Counted from the first letter of the stretch, positions 10,522 to 21,816 are shown. The stretch: DNA of 64,000 nt from Canna indica (GCA_034359265.1 CP136897.1:29375501-29439500); one strand, 5' to 3'. The notes: generated by a model not told the origin, from the letters alone. Program-made: numbers and translations.

Positions 10522-10889
10522 GTCATGCACTTCTGATCGTCGGCTATTAAGGGTGAGCGTCTGAGGGATAGCTCGGGGTCATTTTCTTCGTCTCTTCGCG
10601 TGCCTTTTAGCGCCACGTGAAAAGCTGAAATCGGACAATAATGCACGGAGTTACGCCCGTTTTAAACGAAAAATAATAATTGAAATGTTATTTTTCTTAT
10701 TTATTTACAAATTTTAATTTTTCGGGTCGGTTGGTCGATCGAGTCGGCCGTAGAGGTTGCGGTGGGCCCCGCGCGGGCGATCGACAACCAAATTTTATGT
10801 CGACGACGTCGTCCGTCCTTAACGTTTGGTTAGAAAGATTGGTAAAAAAAATGATCTCGTCGTGCAATCAAATAGGTAGTAAAAAAAAA

Positions 10890-11006
10890 GGTGCAACACG
10901 AGGACTTCCCAGGGGGTCACACATCCTAGTACTACTCTCGCCCAAGCACGCTTAACTTCGGAGTTCTGATGGGATCCGGTGCGTTAGTGCTCGTATGATC
11001 GCACCC
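10890..11006 (-). rRNA. 5S rRNA: 5S rRNA gene, copy 23
   Basis: Full length; G86U in box C and C15G. Confidence 0.97.
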
Positions 11007-11374
11007 GCCATGCACTTCTTATCGTCTGCTAATAAGGGTGAGCGTCCGAGGGATAGCTCGGGGTCATTTTCTTCGTCTCTTCGCGCGCCTTTTAGCGCCA
11101 CGTGAAAAGCTGAAATCGGACAATAATGCACGGAGTTACACCCGTTTTAAACGAAAAATAATAATTGAAATGTTATTTTTCTTATTTATTTACAAATTTT
11201 AATTTTTCGGGTCGGTTATTCGATCGAGCCGGCCGTAGAGGTTGCGGCGAGCCCCGCGTGGGCGATCGACAGCCAAATTTTATGTCGATGACGTCGTCCG
11301 TCCTTAACGTTTGGTTAGAAAGATTGGTAAAAAAAATGATCTCGTCGTGCAATCAAATAGGTAGTAAAAAAAAA

Positions 11375-11491
11375 AGTGTAACACGAGGACTTCCCAAGTG
11401 GTCACCCATCCTAGCACTACTCTCGCCCAAGCACGCTTAACTTCGGAATTCTGATGGGATCCGGTGCGTTACTGCTGGTATGATTGCACCC
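11375..11491 (-). rRNA. 5S rRNA: 5S rRNA gene, copy 24
   Basis: Full length, divergent: C117U, G113A, C95U, C93A, A77G, C44U, C20G, G7A. Confidence 0.95.
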
Positions 11492-11859
11492 GTCATGCAC
11501 TTCTGATCGTCGGCTAATAAGGTTGAGCGTCCGAGGGATAGCTCGGGGTCATTTTCTTTGTCTCTTCGCGCGCCTTTTAGCGCCACGTGAAAAGCTGAAA
11601 TCGGACAATAATGCTCGGAGTTACGCCCGTTTTAAACGAAAAATAATAATTGAAATGTTATATTTCTTATTTATTTAAAAATTTTAATTTTTCGGGTCGG
11701 TTGGTCGATCGAGCCGGCCGTAGAGGTTGTGGCGGGCCCCGCGCGGGCGATCGACAGCCAAATTTTATGTCGACGACGTCGTCCGTCCTTAACGTTTGGT
11801 TTGAAAGATTGGTAAAAAAAATAATCTCGTCGTGCAATCAAATAAGTAGTAAAAAAAAA

Positions 11860-11976
11860 GGTGCAACACGAGGACTTCCCAGGGGTTCACCCATAGTAGT
11901 ACTACTCTGGCCCAAGCACGCTTAACTTCGGAGTTCTGATGGGATCCGGTGCGTTAGTGCTGGTATGATCGCAACC
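11860..11976 (-). rRNA. 5S rRNA: 5S rRNA gene, copy 25
   Basis: Full length; C91A, G82U, G81C, G68C, G3U. Three of these fall in box C. Confidence 0.95.
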
Positions 11977-12344
11977 GTCATGCACTTCTGGTCGTCGGCT
12001 AATAAGGGTGAGCGTCGGAGGGATAGCTCGGGGTCATTTTCTTCGTCTCTTTGCGCGCCTTTTAGCGCCACGTGAAAAGCTGAAATCGGACAATAATGCA
12101 CGGAGTTACGCCCGTTTTAAACGAAAAATAGTAATTGAAATGTTATTTTTCTTATTTATTTACAAATTTTAATTTTTCGGGTCGGTTGGTCGATCGAGCC
12201 AGCCGTAGAGGTTGCGGCGGGCCCCGCGCGGGCGATCGACAACCAAATTTTTTGTCGACGACGTCGTCCGTCCTTAACGTTTGGTTAGAAAGATTGGTAA
12301 AAAAAATGATCTCGTCGTGCCATCAAATAGGTAGTAAAAAAAAA

Positions 12345-12461
12345 GACGCAACACGAGGACTTCCCAGGGGGTCACCCATCCTAGTACTACTCTCGCCCAT
12401 GCACGCTTGACTTTGGAGTTCTGATGGGATTCGGTGCGTTAGTGCTGGTATGATCGCACCC
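12345..12461 (-). rRNA. 5S rRNA: 5S rRNA gene, copy 26
   Basis: Full length; C116U, A115G, U62A, U53C, G48A, G31A. First unit of the three-unit HOR; close to copy 32. Confidence 0.96.
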
Positions 12462-12829
12462 GTCATGCACTTCTGATCGTCGGCTAATAAGGGTGAGCGT
12501 CCGAGGGATAGCTCGGGGTCATTTAATTCGTCTCTTCGCGCGCCTTTTAGCGCCATGTGAAAAGCTGAAATCGGACAATAATGCACGGAGTTACGCCCGT
12601 TTTAAACGAAAAATAATAATTGAAATGTTATATTTCTTATTTATTTACAAATTTTAATTTTTCGGGTCGGTTGGTCGATCGAGCCGGCCGTAGAGGTTGC
12701 GGCGGGCCCCGCGCGGGCGATCGACAACCAAATTTTTTGTCGACGACGTCGTCCGTCCTTAACGTTTGGTTAGAAAGATTGGTAAAAAAAATGATCTCAT
12801 CGTGCAATCAAATAGGTAGTAAAAAAAAT

Positions 12830-12946
12830 GGTGCAACACGAGGACTTCCCAGGGGGTCACCCATCCTAGTATTATTCTCGCCCAAGCACGCTTAACTTCG
12901 GAGTTCTGATGGGATCCGGTGCGTTAGTGCTGGAATGATCGCACCC
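12830..12946 (-). rRNA. 5S rRNA: 5S rRNA gene, copy 27 (short promoter spacing)
   Basis: Full length; G75A, G72A, A13U. Nine bp are missing just upstream, moving the TATA-like box (12961-12966) to -15 to -20, so initiation may be impaired. Confidence 0.95.
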
Positions 12947-13305
12947 ATCTGATCGTCGGCTAATAAGGGTGAGCGTCCGAGGGATAGCTTGGGGTCATTT
13001 TCTTCGTCTCTTCGCGCTCCTTTTAGCGCCACGTGAAAAGCTGAAATCGGACAATAATGCACGGAGTTACGCCCGTTTTAAACGAAAAATAATAATTGAA
13101 ATATTATATTTCTTATTTATTTACAAATTTTAATTTTTTGGGTCGGTTGGTCGATCGAGCCGGCCATAGAGGTTGCGGCGGGCCCCGCGCGGGCGATCGA
13201 CAGCCAAATTTTATGTCGACGACGTCGTCCGTCCTTAACGTTTGGTTAGAAAGATTGGTAAAAAAAATGATCTCGTCGTGCAATCAAATAGGTAGTAAAA
13301 AAAAA

Positions 13306-13422
13306 GGTGCAACACGAGGACTTCCTAGGGGGTCACCAATCCTAGTACTACTCTCGCCCAAGCACGCTTAACTTCGGAGTTCTGATGGGATCCGGTGCGT
13401 TAGTGCTGGTATGATCGCACCC
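13306..13422 (-). rRNA. 5S rRNA: 5S rRNA gene, copy 28
   Basis: Full length; G97A, G85U. Confidence 0.97.
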
Positions 13423-13790
13423 GTCATGCACTTCTGATCGTCGGCTAATAAGGTTGAGCGTTCGAGGGATAGCTCGGGGTCATTTTCTTCGTCTCTTCGC
13501 GCGCCTTTTAGCGCCACGTGAAAAGTTGAAATCGGACAATAATGCACGGAGTTATGCCCGTTTTAAACGAAAAATAATAATTGAAATGTTATTTTTCTTA
13601 TTTATTTACAAATTTTAATTTTTCGGGTCGGTTGGTCGATCGAGCCGGCCGTAGAGTTTGCGGCGGGCCCCGCGCGGGCGATCGACAGCCAAATTTTATG
13701 TCGACGACGTCGTCCGTCCTTAACGTTTGGTTAGAAAGATTGGAAAAAAAAATGATCTCGTCGTGCCATCAAATAGGTAGTAAAAAAAAA

Positions 13791-13907
13791 GATGCAACAC
13801 GAGGACTTCCCAGGGGGTCACCCATCCTAGTACTACTCTCGCCCAAGCACGCTTATCTTCGGAGTTCTAATGGGATCCGGTGCGTTAGTGCTGGTATGAT
13901 CGCACCC
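13791..13907 (-). rRNA. 5S rRNA: 5S rRNA gene, copy 29
   Basis: Full length; C116U, U52A, C39U. Second HOR copy of the copy 26 position. Confidence 0.96.
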
Positions 13908-14275
13908 GTCATGCACTTTTGATCGTCGACTAATAAGGGTGAGCGTCCGAGGGATAGCTCGGGGTCATTTTCTTCGTCTCTTCGCGCCCCTTTTAGCGCC
14001 ACGTGAAAAGCTGAAATCGGACAATAATGCACGGAGTTACGCCCGTTTTAATCGAAAAATAATAATTGAAATGTTATTTTTCTTATTTATTTACAAATTT
14101 TAATTTTGCGGGTCAGTTGGTCGATCAAGCCGGCCGTAGAGGTTGCGGCGGGCCCCGCGCGGGCGATCGACAGCCAAATTTTTTGTCGACGACGTCGTCC
14201 GTCCCTAACGTTTGGTTAGAAAGATTGGTAAAAAAAATGATCTCGTCGTGCAATCAAATAGGTAGTAAAAAAAAT

Positions 14276-14391
14276 GGTGCAACACGAGGACTTCCCAGGG
14301 GTCACCCATCCTAGTACTATTCTCGCCCAAGCACGCTTAACTTCGGAGTTCTGATGGGATCCGGTGCGTTAGTGCTGGAATGATCGCACCC
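14276..14391 (-). rRNA. 5S rRNA: 5S rRNA gene, copy 30 (short promoter spacing)
   Basis: 116 nt: one C lost from the C91-95 run in box C; G72A, A13U. Has the same 9-bp upstream deletion as copy 27 (TATA-like box at 14406-14411). Confidence 0.94.
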
Positions 14392-14750
14392 ATCTGATCG
14401 TCGGCTAATAAGGGTGAGCGTCCGAGGGATAGCTCGGGGTCATTTTCTTCGTCTCTTCGCGCGCCTTTTAGCGCCACGTGAAAAGCTGAAATCGGACAAT
14501 AATGCACGGAGTTACGCCCGTTTTAAACGAAAAATAATAATTGAAATATTATATTTCTTATTTATTTACAAATTTTAATTTTTCGGGTCAGTTGGTCGAT
14601 CGAGCCGGCCGTAGAGGTTGCGGCGGGCCCCGCGCGAGCGATCGACAGCCAAATTTTATGTCGACGACGTCGTCCGTCCTTAACGTTTGGTTAGAAAGAT
14701 TGGTAAAAAAAATGATCTGGTCGTGCAATCAAATAGGTAGTAAAAAAAAA

Positions 14751-14867
14751 GGTGCAACACGAGGACTTCCTAGGGGGTCACCCATCCTAGTACTACTCTC
14801 GCCCAAGCACGCTTAACTTCGGAGTTCTGATGGGATCCGGTGCGTTAGTGCTGGTATGATCGCACCC
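14751..14867 (-). rRNA. 5S rRNA: 5S rRNA gene, copy 31
   Basis: Full length; only G97A. Confidence 0.97.
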
Positions 14868-15236
14868 GTCATGCACTTCTGATCGTCGGCTAATAAGGTT
14901 GAGCGTCCGAGGGATAGCTCGGGGTCATTTCCTTCATCTCTTCGCGCGCCTTTTAGCGGCACGTGAAAAGCTGAAATCGGACAATAATGCACGGAGTTAC
15001 GCCTGTTTTAAACGAAAAATAATAATTGAAATGTTATTTTTCTTATTTATTTACAAATTTTAATTTTTCGGGTCGGTTGGTCGATCGAGCCGGCCGTAGA
15101 GGTTGCGGCGGGCCCCGCGCGGGCGATCGACAGCCAAATTTTATGTCGACGACGTCGTCCGTCCTTAACGTTTGGTTAGAAAGATTGGAAAAAAAAAATG
15201 ATCTCGTCGTGCCATCAAATAGGTAGTAAAAAAAAA

Positions 15237-15353
15237 GACGCAACACGAGGACTTCCCAGGGGGTCACCCATCCTAGTACTACTCTCGCCCATGCACGCTT
15301 GACTTCGGAGTTCTGATGGGATTCGGTGCGTTAGTGCTGGTATGATCGCACCC
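15237..15353 (-). rRNA. 5S rRNA: 5S rRNA gene, copy 32
   Basis: Full length; C116U, A115G, U62A, U53C, G31A. Third occurrence of the copy 26 allele, 2892 bp from it. Confidence 0.96.
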
Positions 15354-15480
15354 GTCATGCACTTCTGATCGTCGGCTAATAAGGGTGAGCGTCCGAGGGA
15401 TAGCTCGGGGTCATTTTCTTCGTCTCTTCGCGCGCCTTTTAGCGCCATGTGAAAAGCTGAAATCGGACAATAATGCACGG

Positions 15481-15680
15481 AGTTACGCCCGTTTTAAACG
15501 AAAAATAATAATTGAAATGTTATTTTTGCTTATTTATTTACAAATTTTAATTTTTTGGGTCGGTTGGTCGATCGAGCCGGCCGTAGAGGTTGCGGCGGGC
15601 CCCGCGCGGGCGATCGACAACCAAATTTTATGTCGACGATGTCGTCCGTCCTTAACGTCTGGTTAGAAAGATTGGAAAAA
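15481..15680. repeat. Orphan spacer fragment at a chimeric junction
   Basis: A spacer runs to about 15680 and then restarts inside another spacer at gggcgatcgac (15681). Part of the spacer is therefore doubled with no 5S gene between. The junction marks the left end of the segment repeated at 19.0 kb. Confidence 0.85.
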
Positions 15681-15795
15681 GGGCGATCGACAGCCAAATT
15701 TTATGTCGACGACGTCGTCCGTACTTAACGTTTGGTTAGAAAGATTGGAAAAAAAAATGATCTCGTCGTGCAATCAAATAGGTAGTAAAAAAAAA

Positions 15796-15912
15796 GGTGC
15801 AACACGAGGACTTCCCAGGGGGTCACCCATCCTAGTACTACTCTCGCCCAAGCACGCTTGACTTCGGAGTTCTGATGGGATCCGGTGCGTTAGTGCTGGT
15901 ATGATCGCACCC
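15796..15912 (-). rRNA. 5S rRNA: 5S rRNA gene, copy 33
   Basis: Full length; only U53C. Duplicated as copy 41, 3321 bp away. Confidence 0.97.
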
Positions 15913-16254
15913 GTCATGCACTTCTGATCGTCGGCTAATAAGGGTGAGCGTCCGAGGGATAGCTCGGGGTCATTTTCTTCGTCTCTTCGCGCGCCTTTTA
16001 GCGTCACGTGAAAAGCTGAAATCTAACAATAATGCACGGAGTTACGCCCGTTTTAAACGAAAAATAATAATTGAAATGTTATTTTTCTTATTTATTTACA
16101 AATTTTAATTTTTTGGGTCGGTTGGTCGATCGAGCCGGCCGTAGAGGTTGCGGCGGGCGATCGACAGCCAAATTTTATGTCGACGACGTCGTCCTACCTT
16201 AACGTTTGGTTAGAAAGATTGGTTAAAAAAAAGATCTCGTCGTGCAATCAAATA

Positions 16255-16360
16255 GGTGCAACACGAGGACTTCCGAGGGGGTCACCCATCCTAGTACTAC
16301 TCTCGCCCAAGCACGCTTGACTTCGAAGTTCTGAAGGGATCCGGTGCGTTAGTGCTGGTA
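16255..16360 (-). pseudogene. 5S pseudogene, copy 34 (no start, no terminator)
   Basis: About the first 10 transcribed nucleotides and all upstream sequence are lost; the gene joins the spacer AT-tract at about 16360. The first T-run is deleted too. Changes include G97C, U53C, C46U, A37U. Boxes A and C remain. Confidence 0.9.
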
Positions 16361-16565
16361 CGTTATTTTTCTTATTTATTTACAAATTTTAATTTTTTGG
16401 GTCGGTTGGTCGATCGAGAAGGCCGTAGAGGTTGCGGCGGGCCCCGCGCGGGCGATCGACAGCCAAGATTTATGGCGACGACGTCGTCCGTCCTTAACGT
16501 TTGGTTAGAAAGATTGGTAAAAAAAATGATCTCGTCGTGCAATCAAATAGGTAGTAAAAAAAATC

Positions 16566-16682
16566 GGTCCAACTTGAGGACTTCCCAGGGGGTCACCCAT
16601 CCTAGTACTACTCTCGCCCAAGCACGCTTAACTTCGAAGTTTTGATTGGATCTGGTGCATTAGTGCTGGTTTGATCGCACCC
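16566..16682 (-). rRNA. 5S rRNA: 5S rRNA gene, copy 35 (highly divergent)
   Basis: Full length but divergent: C114G, U109A, G108A, C46U, G41A, C36A, G30A, C24U, U12A. The TATA-like box is also changed (cttataag on the plus strand). Probably a non-functional variant. Confidence 0.9.
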
Positions 16683-17040
16683 GATATGCACTTCTGATCG
16701 TAGGCTTATAAGGGTGAGCGACCGAGGGAGAGTTCGGGGGTCATTTACTTCGTCTCTTCGCGTGACTTTCAGCGCCACGTGAAAAGCTGAAATCAGACAA
16801 TAATGCACGGAGTTACGCCCGTTTTAAACGAAAAATAATAAGTGAAATATTATTTTTCTTATTTATTTACAAATTTTAATTTTTCGGGTCGGTTGGTCGA
16901 TCGAGCCGGCCGTAGAGGTTGCGGCGGGCGATCGACAGCCAAGATTTATGGCGACGACGTCGTCCGTCCTTAACGTTTGGTTAGAAAGATTGGTAAAAAA
17001 AATAATCTCGTCGTGCAATCAAATAGGTAGTAAAAAAACA

Positions 17041-17157
17041 AGTGCAACACGAGGACTTCCCAGGGGGTCACCAATCCTAGTACTACTCTCGCCCAAGCAC
17101 GCTTAACTTCTGAGTTCTGATGGGATCCGGTGCGTTAGTGCTGGTATGATCGCACCC
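17041..17157 (-). rRNA. 5S rRNA: 5S rRNA gene, copy 36
   Basis: Full length; C117U, G85U, C47A; split terminator (TTG then T7). Confidence 0.96.
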
Positions 17158-17524
17158 GTCATGCGCTTCTGATCGTCGGCTAATAAGGGTGAGCGTCCGA
17201 GGGACAGCTTGTGGTCATTTTCTTCGACTCTTCGCGTGCCTTTCAGCGCCACGTGAAAAGTTGCAATCGGACAATAATGCACGGAGTTACGCCCGTTTTA
17301 AACGAAAAATAAGAATTGAAATGTTATTTTTCTTATTTATTTACAAATTTTAATTTTTCGGGTCGGTTGGTCGATCGAGCCGGCCGTAGAGGTTGCGGCG
17401 GGCCCCGCGCGGGCGATCGACAGGCAAATTTTATGTCGACGACGTCGTCCGTCCTTAACGTTTGGTTAGAAAGATTGGAAAAAAAAATGATCTCGTCGTG
17501 CAATCAAATAGGTAGTAAAAAAAA

Positions 17525-17641
17525 GGTGCAACACGAGGACTTCCCAAGGGGTCACCCATCCTAGTACTACTCTCGCCCAAACACGCTTAACTTCGGAGTT
17601 CTGAAGGGATCCGGTGCGTTAGTGCTGGTATGATCGCACCC
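17525..17641 (-). rRNA. 5S rRNA: 5S rRNA gene, copy 37
   Basis: Full length; C95U, C61U, A37U. Identical gene allele to copy 45. Confidence 0.96.
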
Positions 17642-18010
17642 GTCATGCACTTTTGATCGTCGACTAATAAGGGTGAGCGTCCGAGGGATAGCTCGGGGTC
17701 ATTTTCTTCGTCTCTTCGCGCGCCTTTTAGCGCCACGTGAAAAGCTGAAATCGGACAATAATGCACGGAGTTACGCCCGTTTTAAACGCAAAATAATAAT
17801 TGAAATGTTATTTTTCTTATTTATTTACAAATTTTAATTTTTCGGGTCGGTTGGTCGATCGAGCCGGCCGTAGAGGTTGCGGCGGGCCCCGCGCGGGCGA
17901 TCGACAGCCAAATTTTATGTCGACGACGTCGTCCGTCCTTAACGTTTGGTTAGAAAGATTGGTAAAAAAAATGATCTCGTCGTGCAATCTAATAGGTAGT
18001 AAAAAAAAAA

Positions 18011-18118
18011 GGTACAACACGAGGACTTCCCAAGGGGTCACCCATCCTAGTACTACTCTCACCAAAGCACGCTTAACTTCAGAGTTCTAATGGGATCCGG
18101 TGCGTTAGTCATGGTATG
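18011..18118 (-). pseudogene. 5S pseudogene, copy 38 (5' end fused to spacer)
   Basis: Nucleotides 10-117 are kept. The first nine, the TATA-like box and about 175 bp in all are gone, so the gene joins the spacer AT-tract through a shared ATG. Changes include A114U, C95U, C67U, C47U, C39U. Boxes A and C remain. Confidence 0.92.
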
Positions 18119-18321
18119 TTATTTTTCTTATTTATTTACAAATTTTAATTTTTCGGGTCGGTTGGTCAATCGAGCCGGCCGTAGAGGTTGCGGCGGGCCC
18201 CGCGCGGGCGATCGACAGCCAAATTTTATGTCGACGACGTCGTCCGTCCTTAACGTTTGGTTAGAAAGATTGGTAAAAAAAATGATCTCGTCGTGCAATC
18301 AAATAGGTAGTAAAAAAAAAA

Positions 18322-18429
18322 GGTACAACACGAGGACTTCCCAAGGGGTCACCCATCCTAGTACTACTCTCACCAAAGCACGCTTAACTTCGGAGTTCTA
18401 ATGGGATCCGGTGCGTTAGTGCTGGTATG
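18322..18429 (-). pseudogene. 5S pseudogene, copy 39 (5' end fused to spacer)
   Basis: Same fusion as copy 38, one 311-bp unit further on: nt 1-9 and all upstream promoter sequence are absent. A tandem duplicate of copy 38 without its C47U. Confidence 0.92.
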
Positions 18430-18631
18430 TTATTTTTCTTATTTATTTACAAATTTTAATTTTTCGGGTCGGTTGGTCGATCGAGCCGGCCGTAGAGGTT
18501 GCGGCGGGCCCCGCGCGGGCGATCGACAGACAAATTTTATGTCGACGACGTCGTCCGTCCTTAACGTTTGGATAGAAAGATTGGTAAAAAAAATGATCTC
18601 GTCGTGCAATCAAATAGGTAGTAAAAAAAAA

Positions 18632-18748
18632 GGTGCAACACGAGGACTTCCCAGGGGGTCACCCATCGTAGTACTACTCTCGTCCAAGCACGCTTAATTT
18701 CAGAGTTCTGATGGGATCCGGCGCGTTAGTGCTGGAATGATCGCACCC
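18632..18748 (-). rRNA. 5S rRNA: 5S rRNA gene, copy 40
   Basis: Full length; G81C, G66A, G51A, C47U, A27G, A13U. TATA-like region reads caaataag on the plus strand. Confidence 0.95.
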
Positions 18749-19116
18749 GTCATGCACTTCTGATCGTCGGCAAATAAGGGTGAGCGTCCGAGGGATAGCT
18801 CGGGGTCATTTTCTTCGTCTCTTCGCGCGCCTTTTAGCGCCACGTGAAAAACTGAAATCGTACAATAATGAACGGAGTTACGCCCCTTTTAAACGAAAAA
18901 TAATAATTGAAATGTTATATTTCTTATTTATTTACAAATTTTAATTTCTCGGGTCGGTTTGTCGATCGAGCCAGCCGTAGAGGTTGCGGCGGGCCCCGCG
19001 CGGGCGATCGACAGCCAAATTTTATGTCGACGACGTCGTCCGTCCTTAACGTTTGGTTAGAAAGATTGGAAAAAAAAATGATCTCGTCGTGCAATCAAAT
19101 AGGTAGTAAAAAAAAA

Positions 19117-19233
19117 GGTGCAACACGAGGACTTCCCAGGGGGTCACCCATCCTAGTACTACTCTCGCCCAAGCACGCTTGACTTCGGAGTTCTGATGGG
19201 ATCCGGTGCGTTAGTGCTGGTATGATCGCACCC
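19117..19233 (-). rRNA. 5S rRNA: 5S rRNA gene, copy 41
   Basis: Full length; only U53C. Duplicate of copy 33. Confidence 0.97.
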
Positions 19234-19575
19234 GTCATGCACTTCTGATCGTCGGCTAATAAGGGTGAGCGTCCGAGGGATAGCTCGGGGTCATTTTCTT
19301 CGTCTCTTCGCGCGCCTTTTAGCGTCACGTGAAAAGCTGAAATCTAACAATAATGCACGGAGTTACACCCGTTTTAAACGAAAATTAATAATTGAAATGT
19401 TATTTTTCTTATTTATTTACAAATTTTAATTTTTTGGGTCGGTTGGTCGATCGAGCCGGCCGTAGAGGTTGCGGCGGGCGATCGACAGCCAAATTTTATG
19501 TCGACGACTTCGTCCTACCTTAACGTTTGGTTAGAAAGATTGGTAAAAAAAAGGATCTCGTCGTGCAATCAAATA

Positions 19576-19681
19576 GGTGCAACACGAGGACTTCCGAGGG
19601 GGTCACCCATCCTAGTACTACTCTCGCCCAAGCACGCTTGACTTCGAAGTTCTGAAGGGATCCGGTGCGTTAGTGCTGGTA
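19576..19681 (-). pseudogene. 5S pseudogene, copy 42 (no start, no terminator)
   Basis: Exact positional duplicate of copy 34: the first ~10 nt and the upstream promoter are lost and the first T-run is missing. Confidence 0.9.
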
Positions 19682-19886
19682 CGTTATTTTTCTTATTTAT
19701 TTACAAATTTTAATTTTTTGGGTCGGTTGGTCGATCGAGAAGGCCGTAGAGGTTGCGGCGGGCCCCGCGCGGGCGATCGACAGCCAAGATTTATGGCGAC
19801 GACGTCGTCCGTCCTTAACGTTTGGTTAGAAAGATTGGTAAAAAAAATGATCTCGTCGTGCAATCAAATAGGTAGTAAAAAAAATC

Positions 19887-20003
19887 GGTCCAACTTGAGG
19901 ACTTCCCAGGGGGTCACCCATCCTAGTACTACTCTCGCCCAAGCACGCTTAACTTTAAAGTTTTGATTGGATCTGGTGCATTAGTGCTGGTTTGATCGCA
20001 CCC
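19887..20003 (-). rRNA. 5S rRNA: 5S rRNA gene, copy 43 (highly divergent)
   Basis: Full length; the copy 35 allele with further changes G48A and C47U. Same altered TATA-like box. Probably not functional. Confidence 0.9.
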
Positions 20004-20361
20004 GATATGCACTTCTGATCGTAGGCTTATAAGGGTGAGCGACCGAGGGAGAGTTCGGGGGTCATTTACTTCGTCTCTTCGCGTGACTTTCAGCGCCACG
20101 TGAAAAGCTGAAATCAGACAATAATACACGGAGTTACGCCCGTTTTAAACGAAAAATAATAATTGAAATATTATTTTTCTTATTTATTTACAAATTTTAA
20201 TTTTTCGGGTCGGTTGGTCGATCGAGCCGGCCGTAGAGGTTGCGGCGGGCGATCGACAGCCAAGATTTATGGCGACGACGTCGTCCGTCCTTAACGTTTG
20301 GTTAGAAAGATTGGTAAAAAAAATAATCTCGTCGTGCAATCAAATAGGTAGTAAAAAAACA

Positions 20362-20478
20362 AGTGCAACACGAGGACTTCCCAGGGGGTCACCAATCCTA
20401 GTACTACTCTCGCCCAAGCACGCTTAACTTCTGAGTTCTGATGGGATCCGTTGCGTTAGTGCTGGTATGATCGCACCC
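20362..20478 (-). rRNA. 5S rRNA: 5S rRNA gene, copy 44
   Basis: Full length; copy 36 allele plus C28A. Split terminator. Confidence 0.96.
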
Positions 20479-20845
20479 GTCATGCGCTTCTGATCGTCGG
20501 CTAATAAGGGTGAGCGTCCGAGGGACAGCTTGTGGTCATTTTCTTCGTCTCTTCGCGTGCCTTTCAGCGCCACGTGAAAAGTTGCAATCGGACAATAATG
20601 CACGGAGTTACGCCCGTTTTAAACGAAAAATAAGAATTGAAATGTTATTTTTCTTATTTATTTACAAATTTTAATTTTTCGGGTCGGTTGGTCGATCGAG
20701 CCGGCCGTAGAGGTTGCGGCGGGCCCCGCGCGGGCGATCGACAGGCAAATTTTATGTCGACGACGTCGTCCGTCCTTAACGTTTGGTTAGAAAGATTGGA
20801 AAAAAAAATGATCTCGTCGTGCAATCAAATAGGTAGTAAAAAAAA

Positions 20846-20962
20846 GGTGCAACACGAGGACTTCCCAAGGGGTCACCCATCCTAGTACTACTCTCGCCCA
20901 AACACGCTTAACTTCGGAGTTCTGAAGGGATCCGGTGCGTTAGTGCTGGTATGATCGCACCC
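20846..20962 (-). rRNA. 5S rRNA: 5S rRNA gene, copy 45
   Basis: Full length; C95U, C61U, A37U, as copy 37. Confidence 0.96.
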
Positions 20963-21330
20963 GTCATGCACTTTTGATCGTCGACTAATAAGGGTGAGCG
21001 TCCGAGGGATAGCTCGGGGTCATTTTCTTCGTCTCTTCGCGCGCCTTTTAGCGCCACGTGAAAAGCTGAAATCGGACAATAATGCACGGAGTTACGCCCG
21101 TTTTAAACGCAAAATAATAATTGAAATGTTATTTTTCTTATTTATTTACAAATTTTAATTTTTCGGGTCGGTTGGTCGATCGAGCCGGCCGTAGAGGTTG
21201 CGGAGGGCCCCGCGCGGGCAATCGACAGCCAAATTTTATGGCGACGACGTCGTCCGTCCTTAACGTTTGGTTAGAAAGGTTGGTTAAAAAAATGATCTCG
21301 TCGTGCAATCAAATAGGTAGTAAAAAAACA

Positions 21331-21447
21331 AGTGCAACACGAGGACTTCCACGGGGGTCACCCATCCGAGTACTACTCTCGCCCAAGCACGCTTAACTCC
21401 GGAGTTCTGATGGGATCCGGTGCGTTAGTTCTGTTGTGATCGCACTC
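21331..21447 (-). rRNA. 5S rRNA: 5S rRNA gene, copy 46 (divergent)
   Basis: Full length; C117U, G97U, U96G, A80C, A49G, C18A, C14A, U12C, G2A. Split terminator. Confidence 0.93.
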
Positions 21448-21816
21448 GTCATGCACTTCTGATCGTCGGCTAATAAGGGTGAGCGTCCAAGGGAGAGTTC
21501 GGGGGTCATTTTCATCATATCTTCGCGCGCCTTTCAGCGCCACGTGAAAAGCTAAAATCGAACAATAATGCACGGAGTTACGCCCGTTTTAAACGAAAAA
21601 TAATAATTGAAATGTTACTTTTCTTATTTATTTACAAATTTTAATTTTTCGGGTCGGTTGGTCGATCGAGCCTGCCGTAGAGGTTGCGGCGGGCCCCGCG
21701 CGGACGATCGACAGCCAAGATTTATGGCGACGACGTCGTCCGACCTTAACGTTTGGTTAGAAAGATTGGTAAAAAAAATGATCTCATCGTGCAATCAAAT
21801 AGGTAGTAAAAAAAAT

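Larger units (their letters stand above)
12345..15353. repeat. Three-unit higher-order repeat, ~1446 bp
   Basis: Copies 26-28 recur as 29-31 (offsets 1446, 1446 and 1445 bp), and copy 32 begins a third round. Markers are gccatcaaatagg next to the first gene, the 9-bp promoter deletion in the second and an attatatttc spacer in the third. Confidence 0.85.
15681..17915. repeat. Direct duplication, left copy (~2.2 kb)
   Basis: Copies 33-37 match copies 41-45 at a constant 3321-bp offset, including the odd junction at 16360 and the divergent copy 35. The right copy is at about 19002-21236. Confidence 0.88.
19002..21236. repeat. Direct duplication, right copy (~2.2 kb)
   Basis: Second copy of the 15681-17915 segment. 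The two are separated by the short fused units 38 and 39 and copy 40. Confidence 0.88.
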
